From Nymphaea colorata (taxonomy: Eukaryota > Streptophyta > Magnoliopsida > Nymphaeales > Nymphaeaceae), in the NCBI RefSeq assembly GCF_008831285.2, contig NC_045146.1, positions 21,777,289-21,841,288 of the forward strand: DNA of 64,000 nt. The letters are read 5' to 3'. Positions 12,701 through 25,238 of this stretch are shown one piece after another (position 1 is the stretch's first letter; each line of letters starts with the position of its first letter). Under the pieces are notes generated by a model. That model saw nothing but the letters and a program-made list of their open reading frames with translations. It did no database searches and had not been told where the DNA came from. Made by a program: the position numbers and the translations under genes.

Positions 12701-14296
12701 TTAACAAGTCTGCAAAACAATAAAGAACATTGGCTTTTTTGGAAGCAATTGCTCTTTGCAACCGGTTCCCTGTTAGTATTGAAGTTGGCATCTGTTGAAC
12801 CTGGAATTAAATTCGAGGTTGATATTGCCACAACTGTCCTCATTGTGTGTGTGTATGTGGGTTGGCAACGGCTCGTTCCAGCTTTACATCGATTCATGTT
12901 GTGGCATTGCAACCCACTTTGGAAATAGTTGTTCATTCATTAAAAATGAACAGCCGGAACAATGGTTATTTATCTCTCTGACAATGATCTTCTAATCTTC
13001 ATTCCAGACTGATCCGAAGCTCCGAGCCTCCAAACCGTATCTATTACTTATTACATGAAATAATTCCCAGTCCATCTTCACGGCTCGAATGCGCAATCAT
13101 GGATAATATGTTCATATATTATTATATATACATACCAACTAATTGGAAGTTGATAATTTTAGGGGGCATACCATCAGCTGGGGCGTTCGAAGATGACAAC
13201 CTATACCAAACTCGCAGGTTAAAAGGCGAGTGCATCAATCCTTATCTCTTATATCCTAGATCTTGGCTTCCATAGTGGGAGTCCCTATAGAGTGGGTCCG
13301 ATCTTGCACGTCAAAAATGCTATTTCAGAAGGCATTAACAACTTATGCGTTGAACTATATGCTCTTGTTCACGCGACATGGAATCATGCATGCACGGACA
13401 GCTATTATTCCTCGTCCGGCACTTTTGATTCGGGCCGGCTCCGGTGGTCCCTTGCTGTCTGCTTCGATAAACTACAATTCGATTCGGGTGTCGTCCACCT
13501 TCATACAAAGTGTCCACAAACCAACTCTATAGTTCCATATGCTAACACTGGTAGTGGAAGAAACTGGAACTTAGTATACATGCACAAGCAAAACGACGAT
13601 GAGGAGAAATCGTTCGAACAAAAAAAAAAAACGAGAATCTTTCTTCTTTTTTTATGGCTCCCATCCATCTTTACTATCGTCCATCAGTTTACCCACTACA
13701 TAAAACCAATTTCGCCCCTCCTCCGTTACAAGTTACATACAAGGCCATTCATGGCTTAACTACAGTCACACTCCAACCCACACAAGAAACTATTGGAAAA
13801 AGCAAAAGCATCTCTGAATATTCTATGAATGATTCCCCCCACTACCAACTTTACATCTCCCTCTCCAGGTCCTGTAACATCAACCATCGTTCTGTCAAGT
13901 TCCACTAGGAGAAACAGAAGTATCAAAAGAAATTTACAAGCATAACTGAAGGATCAGAAAGAAAGGGTCCATTTAATTCTGTGAAGAATTTATTGGTTTA
14001 ACAACATTAAGGTATGCATAGTTATAGCACGAGAGTTTAATAATGGATTAATGATAATAATCTGTGTTACTTCAAAGCAAGAGAAGTTTAATCAGCTATT
14101 GTGTATGATTGAGATTATGAGAAGAACTGAGTCAGAAGAGGACAAGTACACTAGGTCCATATGCACAAAAATACAAGATACGCAAGGAAACAAAATACTT
14201 ACATTTACAAATATGCATGCCAAATTTGGCAATTAACAGAGTGCCAGTCATTGCAGGCAACTGAGAATCAAGCCACTCGTGGCACCCTCCGGCTGA
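9756..14296. other. Intergenic: WNK promoter and spacer to bHLH gene
   Basis: The first 600 bases are GC-rich and carry a CT run (on + strand) near 10.34-10.37 kb, probably WNK promoter or leader, since WNK is transcribed leftwards from about 9.8 kb. The rest is AT-rich. An open frame at 13292-13759 (+) has no recognisable domain and lies opposite the likely 3' UTR side of the bHLH gene; I do not call it a gene. No transposon ends were found. Confidence 0.5.
13989..13994 (-). terminator. Candidate poly(A) signal for the bHLH gene
   Basis: AATAAA on the minus strand, about 300 bases past the bHLH stop codon, a plausible 3' UTR length. In AT-rich plant DNA such hexamers also occur by chance. 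Confidence 0.3.
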
Positions 14297-16969
14297 CTAC
14301 TGGAACCTTTCTGCTACTCTAATTATGGGTTGCACTGCACTTTCATGAAATGCTGGGAAGATTGTTGCTCCATTACCATTAACCCCTGATGGCAGACCGC
14401 ACGGGTTTGAACTACTCTTGGACGTTTGATCAAGCAGTTGTACCAGGGACATGAATACGTCCATCCTGGTTACATCCCGATTTGCCTGTCGTGATAGTAT
14501 AACCAACCAAATTATTAGGTAAATAAAAAGAAAATTATCAGTATATGACATGATATGGCGAGGCCATCTAGGACATGAAACCACCTCAACAATAAAGTGT
14601 GCCCATATCTTTCCATTTCGAGCTTCCATGACTCCCTTGAGAATGGTAAGTCCAAATCCTCGAATTATGTCTGCTATCTCCAAAAAGAAACCTCGTTCTT
14701 CACATAGCATCTAGGGAAACAAGAAATTGAGCATCAGACATTCTAATTCAAAGGAAATATACTACTGGTGCGGAGAGGGTAATAAGACCATCAATAAGCA
14801 CCAGACTATAAGCTCCATGCAGAAGATTCTACCTCAATAAGCATTTGACCAGGTTGACTGAGATCCTCCACAATGATAGGTGATACTACAGATTGATGAC
14901 CGAGCTCAAATCCCCAAGTTGCACCAGCACCGCACTGCAAGTCGATGCTTAAAAGTCAAATCAGTATACATTCCATCTTCTCTACAGAGACATTGGAGAA
15001 CAATATCTGTTAATCGCAAAAAAAACTCCATTTTTGGAATTTGTGGCTTTTGTGCATAGAGCACACGACAGATGAGACATCTCACCTTTGGCGCTCTAGC
15101 ATGCTTCAGCTGGTCAGCATGCTTCGCAACGCTTTGTAAGAAAACCATGTGTTTGATAGTGCGGTCCAGAAGAGCATCAATGCTACACTGCAAAACCAAA
15201 AGTTTCAGTGATGAGTTATAAGTGAAAGAAGAAGATTACAGGTAAGATACCTTTGCTCCATTAGGGACAATCTCTCGCAGTTCCTTCATGCGGTCTTGAA
15301 TCTGCTGGCGATCTTTAGGCCGGGGGCGGGTACTTTCTCCAGGTCTAGCTCTCTTCCTGTTAGTCTTGACTGGTTCATCAATTTTCTTCTTTTCACTTAG
15401 AGAAATCTCAGCACCAATGCTATGACTACCTTCAACCCAGGAGCTAAATTGGGACATTGAGGGCAGACCATCTGATGGGTAATGTGCAGTTTTCTCATCA
15501 CTGATATCAGGCAACGGTGGTGAATCTGCATTTTCTCTCATAGGGGATTGTTTTTCAAATTGCACCTGAATGTTGGGCACAGACGTGCCGTTTGCTTTAG
15601 TGAAAGTGGACTTCGATAAGGTATCATCTGAGTCACGATTAATAGGAGCACATTGGACCTTAGCAACAACAGCATCTAACAGATTTTCAGAGCACATGTC
15701 CAGATAACTTCGATCAAAATTCACTAATGGATGTGCCTCCAATTCTGGGAAGGACACTGAGAGGCTGGCGTCAAAGTTAGCAGGGTTGCCATCTCTTGCC
15801 GGGAGTAAGCTATCATCCCAGAATGGAAGGCCATGGGTGCGCTTAAACTTTAGACCTAAACTATCGTACAAGTCCCCATTTGTAGTCGATTGCAAAGGCA
15901 TGTTGATCATGCTTTTTTTATCATCACATAAGATGCTACTGGAGTTTGAGCTTTCTCTGCCAGTGCCGGAACTAGAAAGGGAGGATGTAGCCATATTATT
16001 TACTGGGATGCCTCCAAATGCAGTCTCAGCCTCCATTCGAACAAAACCAGATGACAACGAGCCAGCTACAAGTGCTTCTGACACATCGCTATTCAATGAA
16101 TTTATCACGTTGTCATATAAATCCAACTGAAAGGAATTCCACGCACCCTGGTCATGGATCATGTCTCTCTTGGAAAGTGTTTCACATGTTAATTTTTGAC
16201 GGAGTCCATGAGAGTCTGTTGGTTCACTTTCATTTCGAGGAACACAAAATGCTTCCATGGAATAGTAAACAGATGTTTGACCGTTGATTGCTCTATCCGT
16301 CACATATTGAGGATTGTTAACAGGAAGAGAGCCATTATCAGCTGATTTGTTGAGAGCACACAAAGGAGTAATCAAGGGTGATGTTGAACAAAACAAGTTA
16401 GCCTGATCTTGAATAGCCAACTCTGAGAGTAGCTGATGCTCGATGGCATCCAGAGATGGAAGGCTACTAGTAGATGAACTGATCCCAGGACAAGAATGCT
16501 GATAGCAATTGCCAGAAGCAGGATTAGAATGTGAGACTACTTTTGATAATTGTATACCAGGACCCTGAACGGCCGCTTGAGATCTTGCGACAGATGATTT
16601 TAATTGGCTAATGAGCTGTGAGGAGTTCATGTCAGATGCCTTATACTCGAGCAAATTGCCAGGGCTTTTAGCACCATTGCGGAAACCGGAAAATGTTTGT
16701 GTCAATGAAGCAAGAGGCTGCACATTTTCCATGTCAGGCTTCAGGGTAGAGAAACCTGAAACACGAGGGAGACCTTGCAAATTTACCATCAAATCTTTGA
16801 GGTTCTGGCTGCCCAAAGCCATGGTTCCTCCGAAATTGGTGTTTCCCAACATTACAAGAGAAGCATGATTTCTTGGTGGTTCAGAACACTGAGATGACTG
16901 ATTACAGGTGCTCTGAATAGATAAAGCAGCCTCAGTTAGATCCCATAATTGTGTATTGGACTGCAAATG
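14297..16969 (-). CDS. LONESOME HIGHWAY-type bHLH factor, N-terminus not found
   Basis: Exons 16969-15251, 15187-15086, 14934-14833, 14710-14585 and 14485-14297 join in phase 0 to about 744 residues plus stop. The first exon is long, Ser/Asn-rich and low in domains. The bHLH begins near its end (basic stretch RPRPKDRQQIQDRMKELREI), is split by an intron after PNGAK, and continues CSIDALLDRTIKHMVFLQ. An ACT-like C-terminal part follows (EERGFFLEIADIIRGFGLTI, then EANRDVTRM). This combination is specific to the LHW clade. In Arabidopsis LHW pairs with TMO5 to drive vascular cell division and cytokinin synthesis. The basic region lacks the usual His-Glu-Arg set, as in other LHW proteins. Family members start with a bHLH-MYC_N domain; the 16969 boundary is a good splice acceptor, yet no such domain was seen upstream. 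The first in-frame ATG in this exon is at 16852 (codon 40), so the true start is uncertain. Confidence 0.9.
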
Positions 16970-19650
16970 CTGCAAAGAAACATGAAGCCATCAATGTCAA
17001 GGAAAACAATGTACAATAAAAAAATGTGGACCGAAAATTATCTTGTGAATGTACCTTTGGCGTAATTTTGCAAAGCTTAATCAAGAAAGGGAGTTATACT
17101 GGGATTCAAGTTTGGCGTTACATAGTAGATAATAACCGCACTTAAATTCATGCATCCAAACTTCCAAATACTCATGGATAAGGCCTCATATACTTGGCGT
17201 AGACAGATGCTCATAAAAAGCTATTATACTGTCAACCTGTAAGTCGGCACTCATATATACAACATCTTAATACATGAGACTGTTTAAATACGATCAACCG
17301 TGACTAGTTCGCCTTTACTACAGTTTGCTATATTTCAAAGACAAAATACCAACAATAAGAACCGTTTAAAGAATGATACAGGTCTACGTCGGAATGGAAG
17401 ACGTATTTTTGCCAATTCATGCTGAAACTGAGAAGGGAGGAAGCCTATAAATAACATCGTATTACAAAGAATGTGAAGAATGGATCGATGCATTAACATT
17501 TATGTTGGTAGAAAGCAATTAATCTCACGCCGAACAGGATGAACGCAAACACGGCCTAATATGAGACGGGTCAAACGTATCCAAGATGATGCAACACGCA
17601 CCATCACGGGAATCCATCACCGCACGATCCAAAGTAAGCACGTAAAGGCCATCACGGTACATCTTTACAGACCGCGTAGCCATTTCAGAACAATTTTTAT
17701 TTTTGTAACATCCCAGGCATCAAGACTTTAAAGGTAAAAACGTTTTTTCATGTAGTAATTCGTTCATTCCAGGCGATCGAACATCCGGCTGAACCCTTTA
17801 GCTTCTTAGATACTGGCATCCATTTTTGTTTCCTTCCCCCATTTTTATACGGCTAATAGGCTAATGCAATTACCAAAATGTCCTGACATGCTAAAAGGAG
17901 AGACGAAAGCTCAGCAACCAGCGGAAGAGGAACGGAACTAAGAAAGGCTTACACTTACAGGAGATTCCGGCGCGCGAACCTGCAGATGCCGGCACAAAAA
18001 CCGTCATCTTCTCCCAGATCATGTCAAGGCTCTTCTTGGCGAAGAAGTTTTGATTAATTGATTCTACAGCTATCGAAGACCAACTACGAAGACGTCTTCC
18101 TCTGGGACTCCCTCTAGCTATGAGTAGGATGTTTTGAAGCGTCTTCACTTGGAATTAAAGACTTTTCTGCAGAACCCAGAAATAGGTCATAACCACTTCA
18201 AGGAGATTTCGCAAGGTCACTGGAAGCACTGAAGCAGAAATACTATAAAAGCCCCAGAATGAAGAACTACGCAGTTTCTGTGAATAAGGCGTTGAACAGA
18301 AAATGGCCTCCGAAAATCCGAAGACGTCTCCCGATAAAGGGGAAAGGCTAGTTCTAAAAATACCAGGAAACGCGTATGCGTTTCACAAATCTATAGAGCG
18401 CAAGCAAGAGTGAAGGTATTTCCCGTATTTTCCCTTCGGAAGAAACGGGAAAAAGAAAAGGAAAGTGAAAAAAAAAAAAAAAGGAAAAGGAAAAAGTAGT
18501 TTCCGGAGAAAGAAAAGTTAGTCTGAAGGAGTTTAAAGACTGAAAACGCGTTTAGAACGGTTAGGAAGGTGCAGAAGACAAAATGATGGTTTTCCAAGCA
18601 TCGGAAAGGAACAACGACGATATCCTTACTCACACAAGCGCATCTCGAAGCAGAGACGGCTGCATTTAATGCGTCGGACAAGTAAAACCAGTTTTCCGAG
18701 CGGTTTCCCGGCAAAAAACCGTAGCTCGTCACCTCACCTCGACGCAATACAGTCGCGTCCGGATCTCTATCACTCTATGATGAAGGAAACACCCGCATTC
18801 GCAGCGCTCTCGACTACGATGAAGGTTCTCCTGGCGGTCCTGCCGCGGAAACACACTCGTCTCTCTACCGCTTCGCTCCACAACCGGCTGGAGAGCAGGC
18901 CCCGGAGACAGAGATCCAGCGTCTTAGCAGCGGAGAGCGGCTCCAGGACGCGGGATCGTCGCCGTCATCGTCACTGGGAAGAAAATCACCCGCAGCGAAA
19001 TGCAGAGTAAAACCGACGTCCAGAAGACGCCGGAAAATCAAAAAGTGGTCGTTTTACCGGTGCTGATCCGTGACTAGGACGAACCGGACGCCACCGATCC
19101 TCCACATCCTGAAGCGTTTCCTCTTCGGAACTTCCTCCGGCCACACCTTGAGGAGACGAGATCCCTTCAAAACAAACAGACACAAAAAGAGAGACAGAAG
19201 GAATGGGAGGGGGGTGAGAGAAAAGAGAGATTTCGGCTCCGTCTCGAAATGCCGGTTAACGGGCAGCGGCCCCCTGCTTATATGAAAAAGATGGCGCGGA
19301 ACTTTTTTTTTTTTTTTGGCCCCTTTTTCACGCCGCTTATTTTTTAGTTTTATTATTATTTTATTTATTTCATTCGAAAGGAGATGGAATTTTTGCCGGC
19401 TGCGTTTTCGCTGGGAACTCCGATATGCCAAGGGCTGTCATATAAGAAAACGCTCCTTTCCATAGAAAATAACCATGCTACCCCCCCGCTCTCCTGATTT
19501 CGCCCTTCGCATCTGGAGCAAATTTCCATGCTGCCATCCCGGTCACCTGGGTTCGGCCGTCCCGGATCTTTTCTTCCTCCAATTGTGAATATCGATATGG
19601 ATGTGGACTCGGACCCGGTATACTCCCGTCGCTGCAGCCTACAATGTTTA
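16970..19650. other. Upstream region of the LHW-type gene
   Basis: On the minus strand a good donor (exon end 17959, then GTAAGTGT) could join the acceptor before 16969, giving a 989-base intron and a leader exon in the 18 kb region. The ATG at 18022 reads into this donor, but the spliced frame would hit a stop soon after the junction, so it would be an upstream ORF rather than the start of LHW. The region around 18.6-19.3 kb is GC-richer and may be the promoter. Several open frames here have no recognisable domain. Confidence 0.35.
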
Positions 19651-20439
19651 TAGGGCTGCACAAGGAGCCGAGCCAACTAAGGCTCCCCTCAAACTTGTTC
19701 TCAAAAACTAAACTTGGCTCGTGATGGATTTGTTTATAAACAAGTCGAGTTACAAAATACTTGAAACAATAAGCGAGTCGAGTTTGAGTTTTAGGAACTT
19801 GTCTCGTTTATATTCGACTTGACTCGCAAACTAGTACTCTATATAATATTTTAAAAACTTGTTTTACGAGTTACACCAGTTAACATTTACAGGTACATAA
19901 GCCTGGCATCGGCCCGACCTAGCCGGATAACGAGTCGGGCCAAGGCCAGCCCGACATCTAAAACTAGGGCGCGGGGGCCGGCGTGATTATATTAAAAAAA
20001 TATTTTTAATATAAAATAATATAAAAATAATTAATTGTAATAAAGTATTATATATATATAATATTAATAGAAATTTTAAAAAAAATTATTATCGAGCCCA
20101 CCCGAGTGATCCCGATAACGAGTCACTCGAGTCGGTCCGATAACGAGTCGGGCCGGCCCTGGTCTTATTTTTTTGGGCTCGAGTCAGGCCGGGTACCAGG
20201 CGGCGGTGAGGCCCGGTGCTCAGGCTTATTTACACGAGTTGAACGAGTTAATGCTTATACATTAACACTAAACGAATTAAATTGATTAAACAAATTGAAT
20301 TGAAACTCAATTTTGTGTAGTCGAGTCGAACTCGAGCTTGCTATAAAGAGCTGGAGTCCAGTTCGAGTTCAAGTTTTTTGAGTCGAGTTGAGTTCGAACT
20401 GACCAAGCTCGGGCTCTACTCGGCTCAAGTACAACCCTT
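19651..20439. mobile_element. TCGAG-rich hAT-like element, copy A
   Basis: The left end TAGGGCTGCACAAG and the right end (reverse complement AAGGGTTGTACTTG) are imperfect inverted repeats, followed on both sides by GAGCCGAG. The body repeats TCGAG, GAGTTCGAG and CGACTCG motifs. A different GC-rich segment (about 19.90-20.23 kb, ATAAGCCTGG at one end and its inverse at the other) appears inserted in the middle. No coding capacity and no clear target duplication. The ends resemble those of copy C, which has duplications. Confidence 0.5.
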
Positions 20440-23400
20440 GTCTCATTCATAAAAGGCGTTTTTAACAGCTCAAATTTATGCGAGTGAAGTATTCACCAGC
20501 TTAAGTACAATTATTGGGAATAAAGGGCTATTTGGCAACAATAATAACTCATTAAGTACTAAGGCGGTTTTTAGTCTCAAATTAAATATTATTTACAAAA
20601 TTAACGCCCTAAAAAAAAATTCAGCAAACAAAATGATTATGTTAGAACTTGATTCGTTCCCACCATTCATATTTATCCGTGTATAGATATCATCTTTTAA
20701 CTTACTCACAAGTTACTCACAAGTTTATAAGGATGAAGACATACCAATATGGAGGATGTTTCGGCTAAAATGTGGAGTCCCCTGCTAAGTAGAAAAGGTC
20801 AAAAAGTTCAATACTGTGCCGTTAAAAATAATATGCCAAGAATCTGCCTAACCTTACCATGCAAATAAACAAAAAAAAAAAAAAAAGTGATTTTCTTATA
20901 CTTGACAAGATAATGACAATTGAAGAAAATATATAAAATAACATATCGTCTATATGCTGAAGCAGATATGACATCACGAACTCCAAGCCTTGTGGCGACA
21001 AAGATTTTATGGCCTTTTTCTGATTACATGGATCCAAAATTTGGCAACTTTTGGCAATTGATAGATTCACGAAATCGCTGACAGACGTAGCGTAAGGCAG
21101 ATAAAAGCAATTGATGTGACCCATGAAAGCGGTGATGTATCCGACTCGAAGCAACGCTATTATGGCAAAACAATGCGGGGTGAGAAAGAGAGATATCGTT
21201 TCATTATATTCTTATTTTAGTTGCATATTTAAGAAAAATGAGATTTATGTACCGAATTTATTGGTTTATCTGCTAGCTGCGGATATCGTGTAAGACGACC
21301 ATCACCACAATTGGAAACTCATGCAAAAAAAAAGGTGAGGGAAGTTTTATATACCATAAGATTGACGACGGCGATTATGCGATAAGGATGATCTTGGTAA
21401 GAAAAGACGTAGTATTATATTGTTGAAAGAGAAAGAGAGAGAGAGAGATGGAGATGATTGAAAGGTTTGCTTTTGACTTTAAATCCATGATTAGTGCATC
21501 ATAATCATTATGATGCACACAAAGTGCACTTAGATTTTCTTGGAGATTTGGTGCTTTTTTATTGCTTGATTTTTTTTTAATGCATGCCATACAGTATTAT
21601 GAAGATGTAAAACCTTCCAGGTGCCAACAACAGGAGGTGCATTTGCCTGCCCACACTGGTCCAGAAAAATCTTCTTCATCATTCTTACTCACCATTCCAC
21701 CCAAGATGGAGCTCAGGCGCTGCCGGAGAAGTGACCGGTCCGGCGCAAGTCCACCCACTGAAATCCGAACGGCGACTATGCTCCCATGGCAGAAGGGTGA
21801 TATATCCCCGGGTCTCGGGCTAAATCCCAAGGCCAGGACGACAAGGGAAGGGCAGGGGCGAAGATGGTACGGGCAAGGACAAAAGGGAAGCGAGCGGAGG
21901 AGACCGCTAGCGGTGCGAAAGAGGTTGGTGGAGGGCGAGAGAGAGAGATGACGATGCCTGACGACTGAGGGTGGTCCCGAGGGGTGGCGAGACTATTCCG
22001 GCGAGGTTACCGGGGAATCCACCCAGGCCGGGCGGCCGGCGTCTCGGGCGGCGAGTCCCGCCGGTGGTCCCCAGGAGAGAAGGCTTGGTGTGGGGTTCGT
22101 AGGTGTCACTCTCTGACCGCTCCCCTGACGCTTGCCCCCTCCCTCGGTCACCGAGTCGACCCCAAATTTCGAAGAGAATAGACAGGGCAGGGCAGTGACA
22201 GATTATTTTTTTATTACCATACTAATAATAATATATAAACAAATGAATAAATAGTAACTTTTCTTGGGGCTTGGATGCCCAACTTAATGACCTCGACCTA
22301 CCTATAACATATGCATAATATTTGATATGAATATACTTAAAACTAAACATGAGGACAAATAAAAAGCCTTCAAAATAGTTTTGAATAATAAAAATAATGG
22401 TGTGTGGTGCATGGCACCTCAGCTTGGTGGTGAATGCAGACTGATTTCTTTACAAACAAAAGGTGATTGTTATTGTTGCGTATATAAATAAGGGAGAGGA
22501 CAAACATGTGAGTGTAATGAACCAATGGGAAGAGCGCGTACCGAGGCACTTGTTCCCGCTTTTCGTATTAAATTAAGCAAAAATAATTCTTTTTCACTGA
22601 AAAAGAAGGTCGCGAGGAGCCCTCGACCTTCGACCCCTTGGAAATTCTAGTCCTTCCTTGCGTTAGTATTTTATTGGGGATATCATAAAAGTATCCGATT
22701 TCCTAAGTATTTACTCACGGCCACCTAAATCATCTATTATTACATCTAGCTACTGAACATCATAACTTTGACCTTTGAAAGCGCTACCAATGAAAATAGT
22801 GACCAGATGTTATAGTTTTTTTTATTCGCAGAGTGTTCCTCAATGAATAGATCAGTTGTTTAATGTTTCCTCACAGAAAGAGAGTGTGTTTTATCGAAAA
22901 AGGGAAGCAAATGGGGCAGTATGCTGTATTATGGAATATAAGTTGGGGGGGATTTTGTAAATTTTTATTTATTTATTTCTTTTAAGACTTTTTTAGAATC
23001 GATTATGGGGATTCATGAGAGACCATGATGCCAGAGAGCACTGAGGATTGTAGTGGCGAGACTCCTCGTCGGGATCAATTCAGTGCTTTTGAGAACGGTT
23101 GAAGAACAAAACAGGGATGTGTCAGATTTTCTGTGCCTGTGCTTTTTTTATATATACATATATATGTGTGTGTGTAGAGAAAGAGGAGGGAAAGAAGGGC
23201 TCGTAAAATAATTATTTATATTTTTCTTCCAACAATAATTGCTTATTGTTAATATTTTTGTATGACCTATATGACTTGTAAGAGTAAAAATACAAAGTAT
23301 ACTGTCTGACTGCTTGGTTAATCTATATCAAAAATGAGGTATATTTGTGCAATATTAAAATCAATATGATACTAAAAATATTTAATTTTAACATACACAT

Positions 23401-23860
23401 TTTTACTTGCATTCTACGGTCATACCATTTGCCTTTTTTTACATGAAATCTACAGCCGAGGTTGGTCATACTATGGAACAGCCAAATATGTGCCACTATG
23501 CGAAGCATAAATGACAGCAAACAGAAAAAAAGCAAAAGCGACACCTGTAGGATGACATAATGATAAGGAAAAACTTGTGTCCCCTTATAAGTGAAAATGA
23601 ATCATAACTATTTTTTCAATGACATTTATTACATATCATTCATTGCCATTTCACTCCTCTCCTTTTTCATCTTTATATACAACAACATTTACTAGACCCA
23701 TCTTTATGATTGAAAACATTTGAAACAGAATACACGTAATGTCATCCCCGTGCAAGATTACTTGGGATACATGCAATCTAAAAACAAGTTACCAAATAGC
23801 TGCATTTTTCATCTCTCTTGGAAACAGCTTCATGTGCATAAGATGCTTTTTTGTTGTTAT
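20440..23860. other. Gene desert, AT-rich with one GC-rich island
   Basis: Mostly AT-rich with poly(A) and poly(T) runs. The segment at about 21.6-22.2 kb is GC-rich, with long open frames on both strands (for example 21562-21951 + and 21597-21830 -). None shows a domain. The minus strand there contains a good splice donor (GGTGAGTAAG), so an untranslated first exon or a gene remnant is possible. I could not follow it to a coding exon. Confidence 0.4.
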
Positions 23861-23944
23861 AGTGTGTGATTATATATATATATATATATATATCTAGAGA
23901 GAGAGAGAGAGAGAGAGAGAGTTTTAAGGAATCCACTACATAAA

Positions 23945-23983
<39 letters not shown>

Positions 23984-24013
23984 GAGAGAGTATTTTAAGG
24001 GATCCACCACATA
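23861..24013. repeat. Tandem pair of compound microsatellites
   Basis: Two adjacent units each run AGTGTGTG, then (TA)n, then a GA-rich stretch, then TTTTAAGG-ATCCAC-ACATAA with small differences. This is a duplication of about 75-80 bases in which the microsatellite parts have since changed length. Confidence 0.8.
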
Positions 24014-24451
24014 ACTGGTCCCAAACTATCCTCTATTCTTGGGGTAGGCAAAGTGAGAAACAGTGGCTGAGCACATAGGCCATGACCAAAGAAGCAAGGT
24101 AGGTTGCCCCTGCTATGGTGGTAGCTTCATAGGGTAACATGGATGGCATGATTATCATGTTGCCCCTAATAATCTCCCAGATCAATGTTCCAAAATTTTT
24201 GGGCAATACAACACTAGCCTATTCAATAATTTAATGTCAGAAGCTCAACCTCCCAAATAATACTACTTTAAGAGTAAGCTAATCATGTTTAAGATATGTG
24301 TTTATTATTTAAAAATTACTAATAAACAATTCTTTATTAACTTAGGAAAAAATGATATATATCATATTCACGTACATAACCTACTGAAAAGCATCACATA
24401 AATCTCATAACAATTCTCCATTAAAATATGAGAAATGGCCCATTAACATAG

Positions 24452-24453
<2 letters not shown>

Positions 24454-24531
<78 letters not shown>

Positions 24532-24545
24532 AGAGAGAGAGAGAG
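24454..24545. repeat. (TA)n(GA)n microsatellite
   Basis: About 76 bases of pure TA are followed by a short AA and a GA run. The TA-then-GA order is the same as in the pair at 23.9 kb and the one at 58.7 kb. Confidence 0.9.
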
Positions 24546-24873
24546 AAAAGTGGGTTTGATGCGTTGGACACCATAGAGGGCTAAGAGTCCCAACAGCAAG
24601 GGTGGCATGTATAATTGTTCATCATGAAGTGGATGATCGGTTGGCAAGGCCCAAGAGAAACGTTATCAATCTCAAGCAAAAAATAAGTAATTTTTGGTAT
24701 GAACGGTGCAACTTTAATTTGGCATGAACTGTTAGGTACTTCTATAACCCTAAGCTGCCCATAGTCGAGGAAAAAAAAAATATACTTCATGAAATAAAAT
24801 AATAGGAAGAGTATTTAATCATATTGCCCAATAACAAAGTCGAAGCTCCTACCATTTCCATCCTCCTTAGAGT

Positions 24874-25238
24874 TAGGGGTGAAGAGAAGCTCAAGTTGAG
24901 TCAGCTCGAGCTCGGCTCACTAATGAAACCTTGAACTCAAGAATAGATCAATAGAAGCAGCTCGAGCTCGACTTGATTAAGGCTCGACAAACTCGTTCAA
25001 ATAGAATTGATATTCATTGTTACGTGTTTAGCTCGAACTTGACTCGATTAAGGCTCGACAAACTCGATTAAGGCTTGAGCTTGACTCAACAGTTACGTGT
25101 TGAGCTCGAACTCAACTCGATCATTTGAATGAGTTGACTCATGAATTCGAGCTCGACTCGTTAAGCAAATGACTCGGCTCGAACTCATTCACGAGCCGAG
25201 CATTAACAAGTCGAGCTCGAGTAGATCGACTCGTTGTA
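24874..25238. mobile_element. TCGAG-rich hAT-like element, copy B (eroded)
   Basis: It starts with TAGGGGTG, a good match to the ends of copies A and C, and continues as dense GCTCGAGCTCG/CGACTCG repeats. The right side shares CGAGTAGATC and TCGTTGTA with the right end of copy C, but the terminal bases are lost or changed, and no target duplication can be confirmed. Confidence 0.5.

Noticed and set aside
13263-13759. 155-residue + strand frame beyond the bHLH 3' end
   Set aside because: No recognisable domain, and another overlapping frame is open too.
21562-22181. Open frames in the GC-rich island, both strands
   Set aside because: Both strands are open as expected for GC-rich DNA, there is no domain, and no splice partner was found; noted only in the gene-desert entry.
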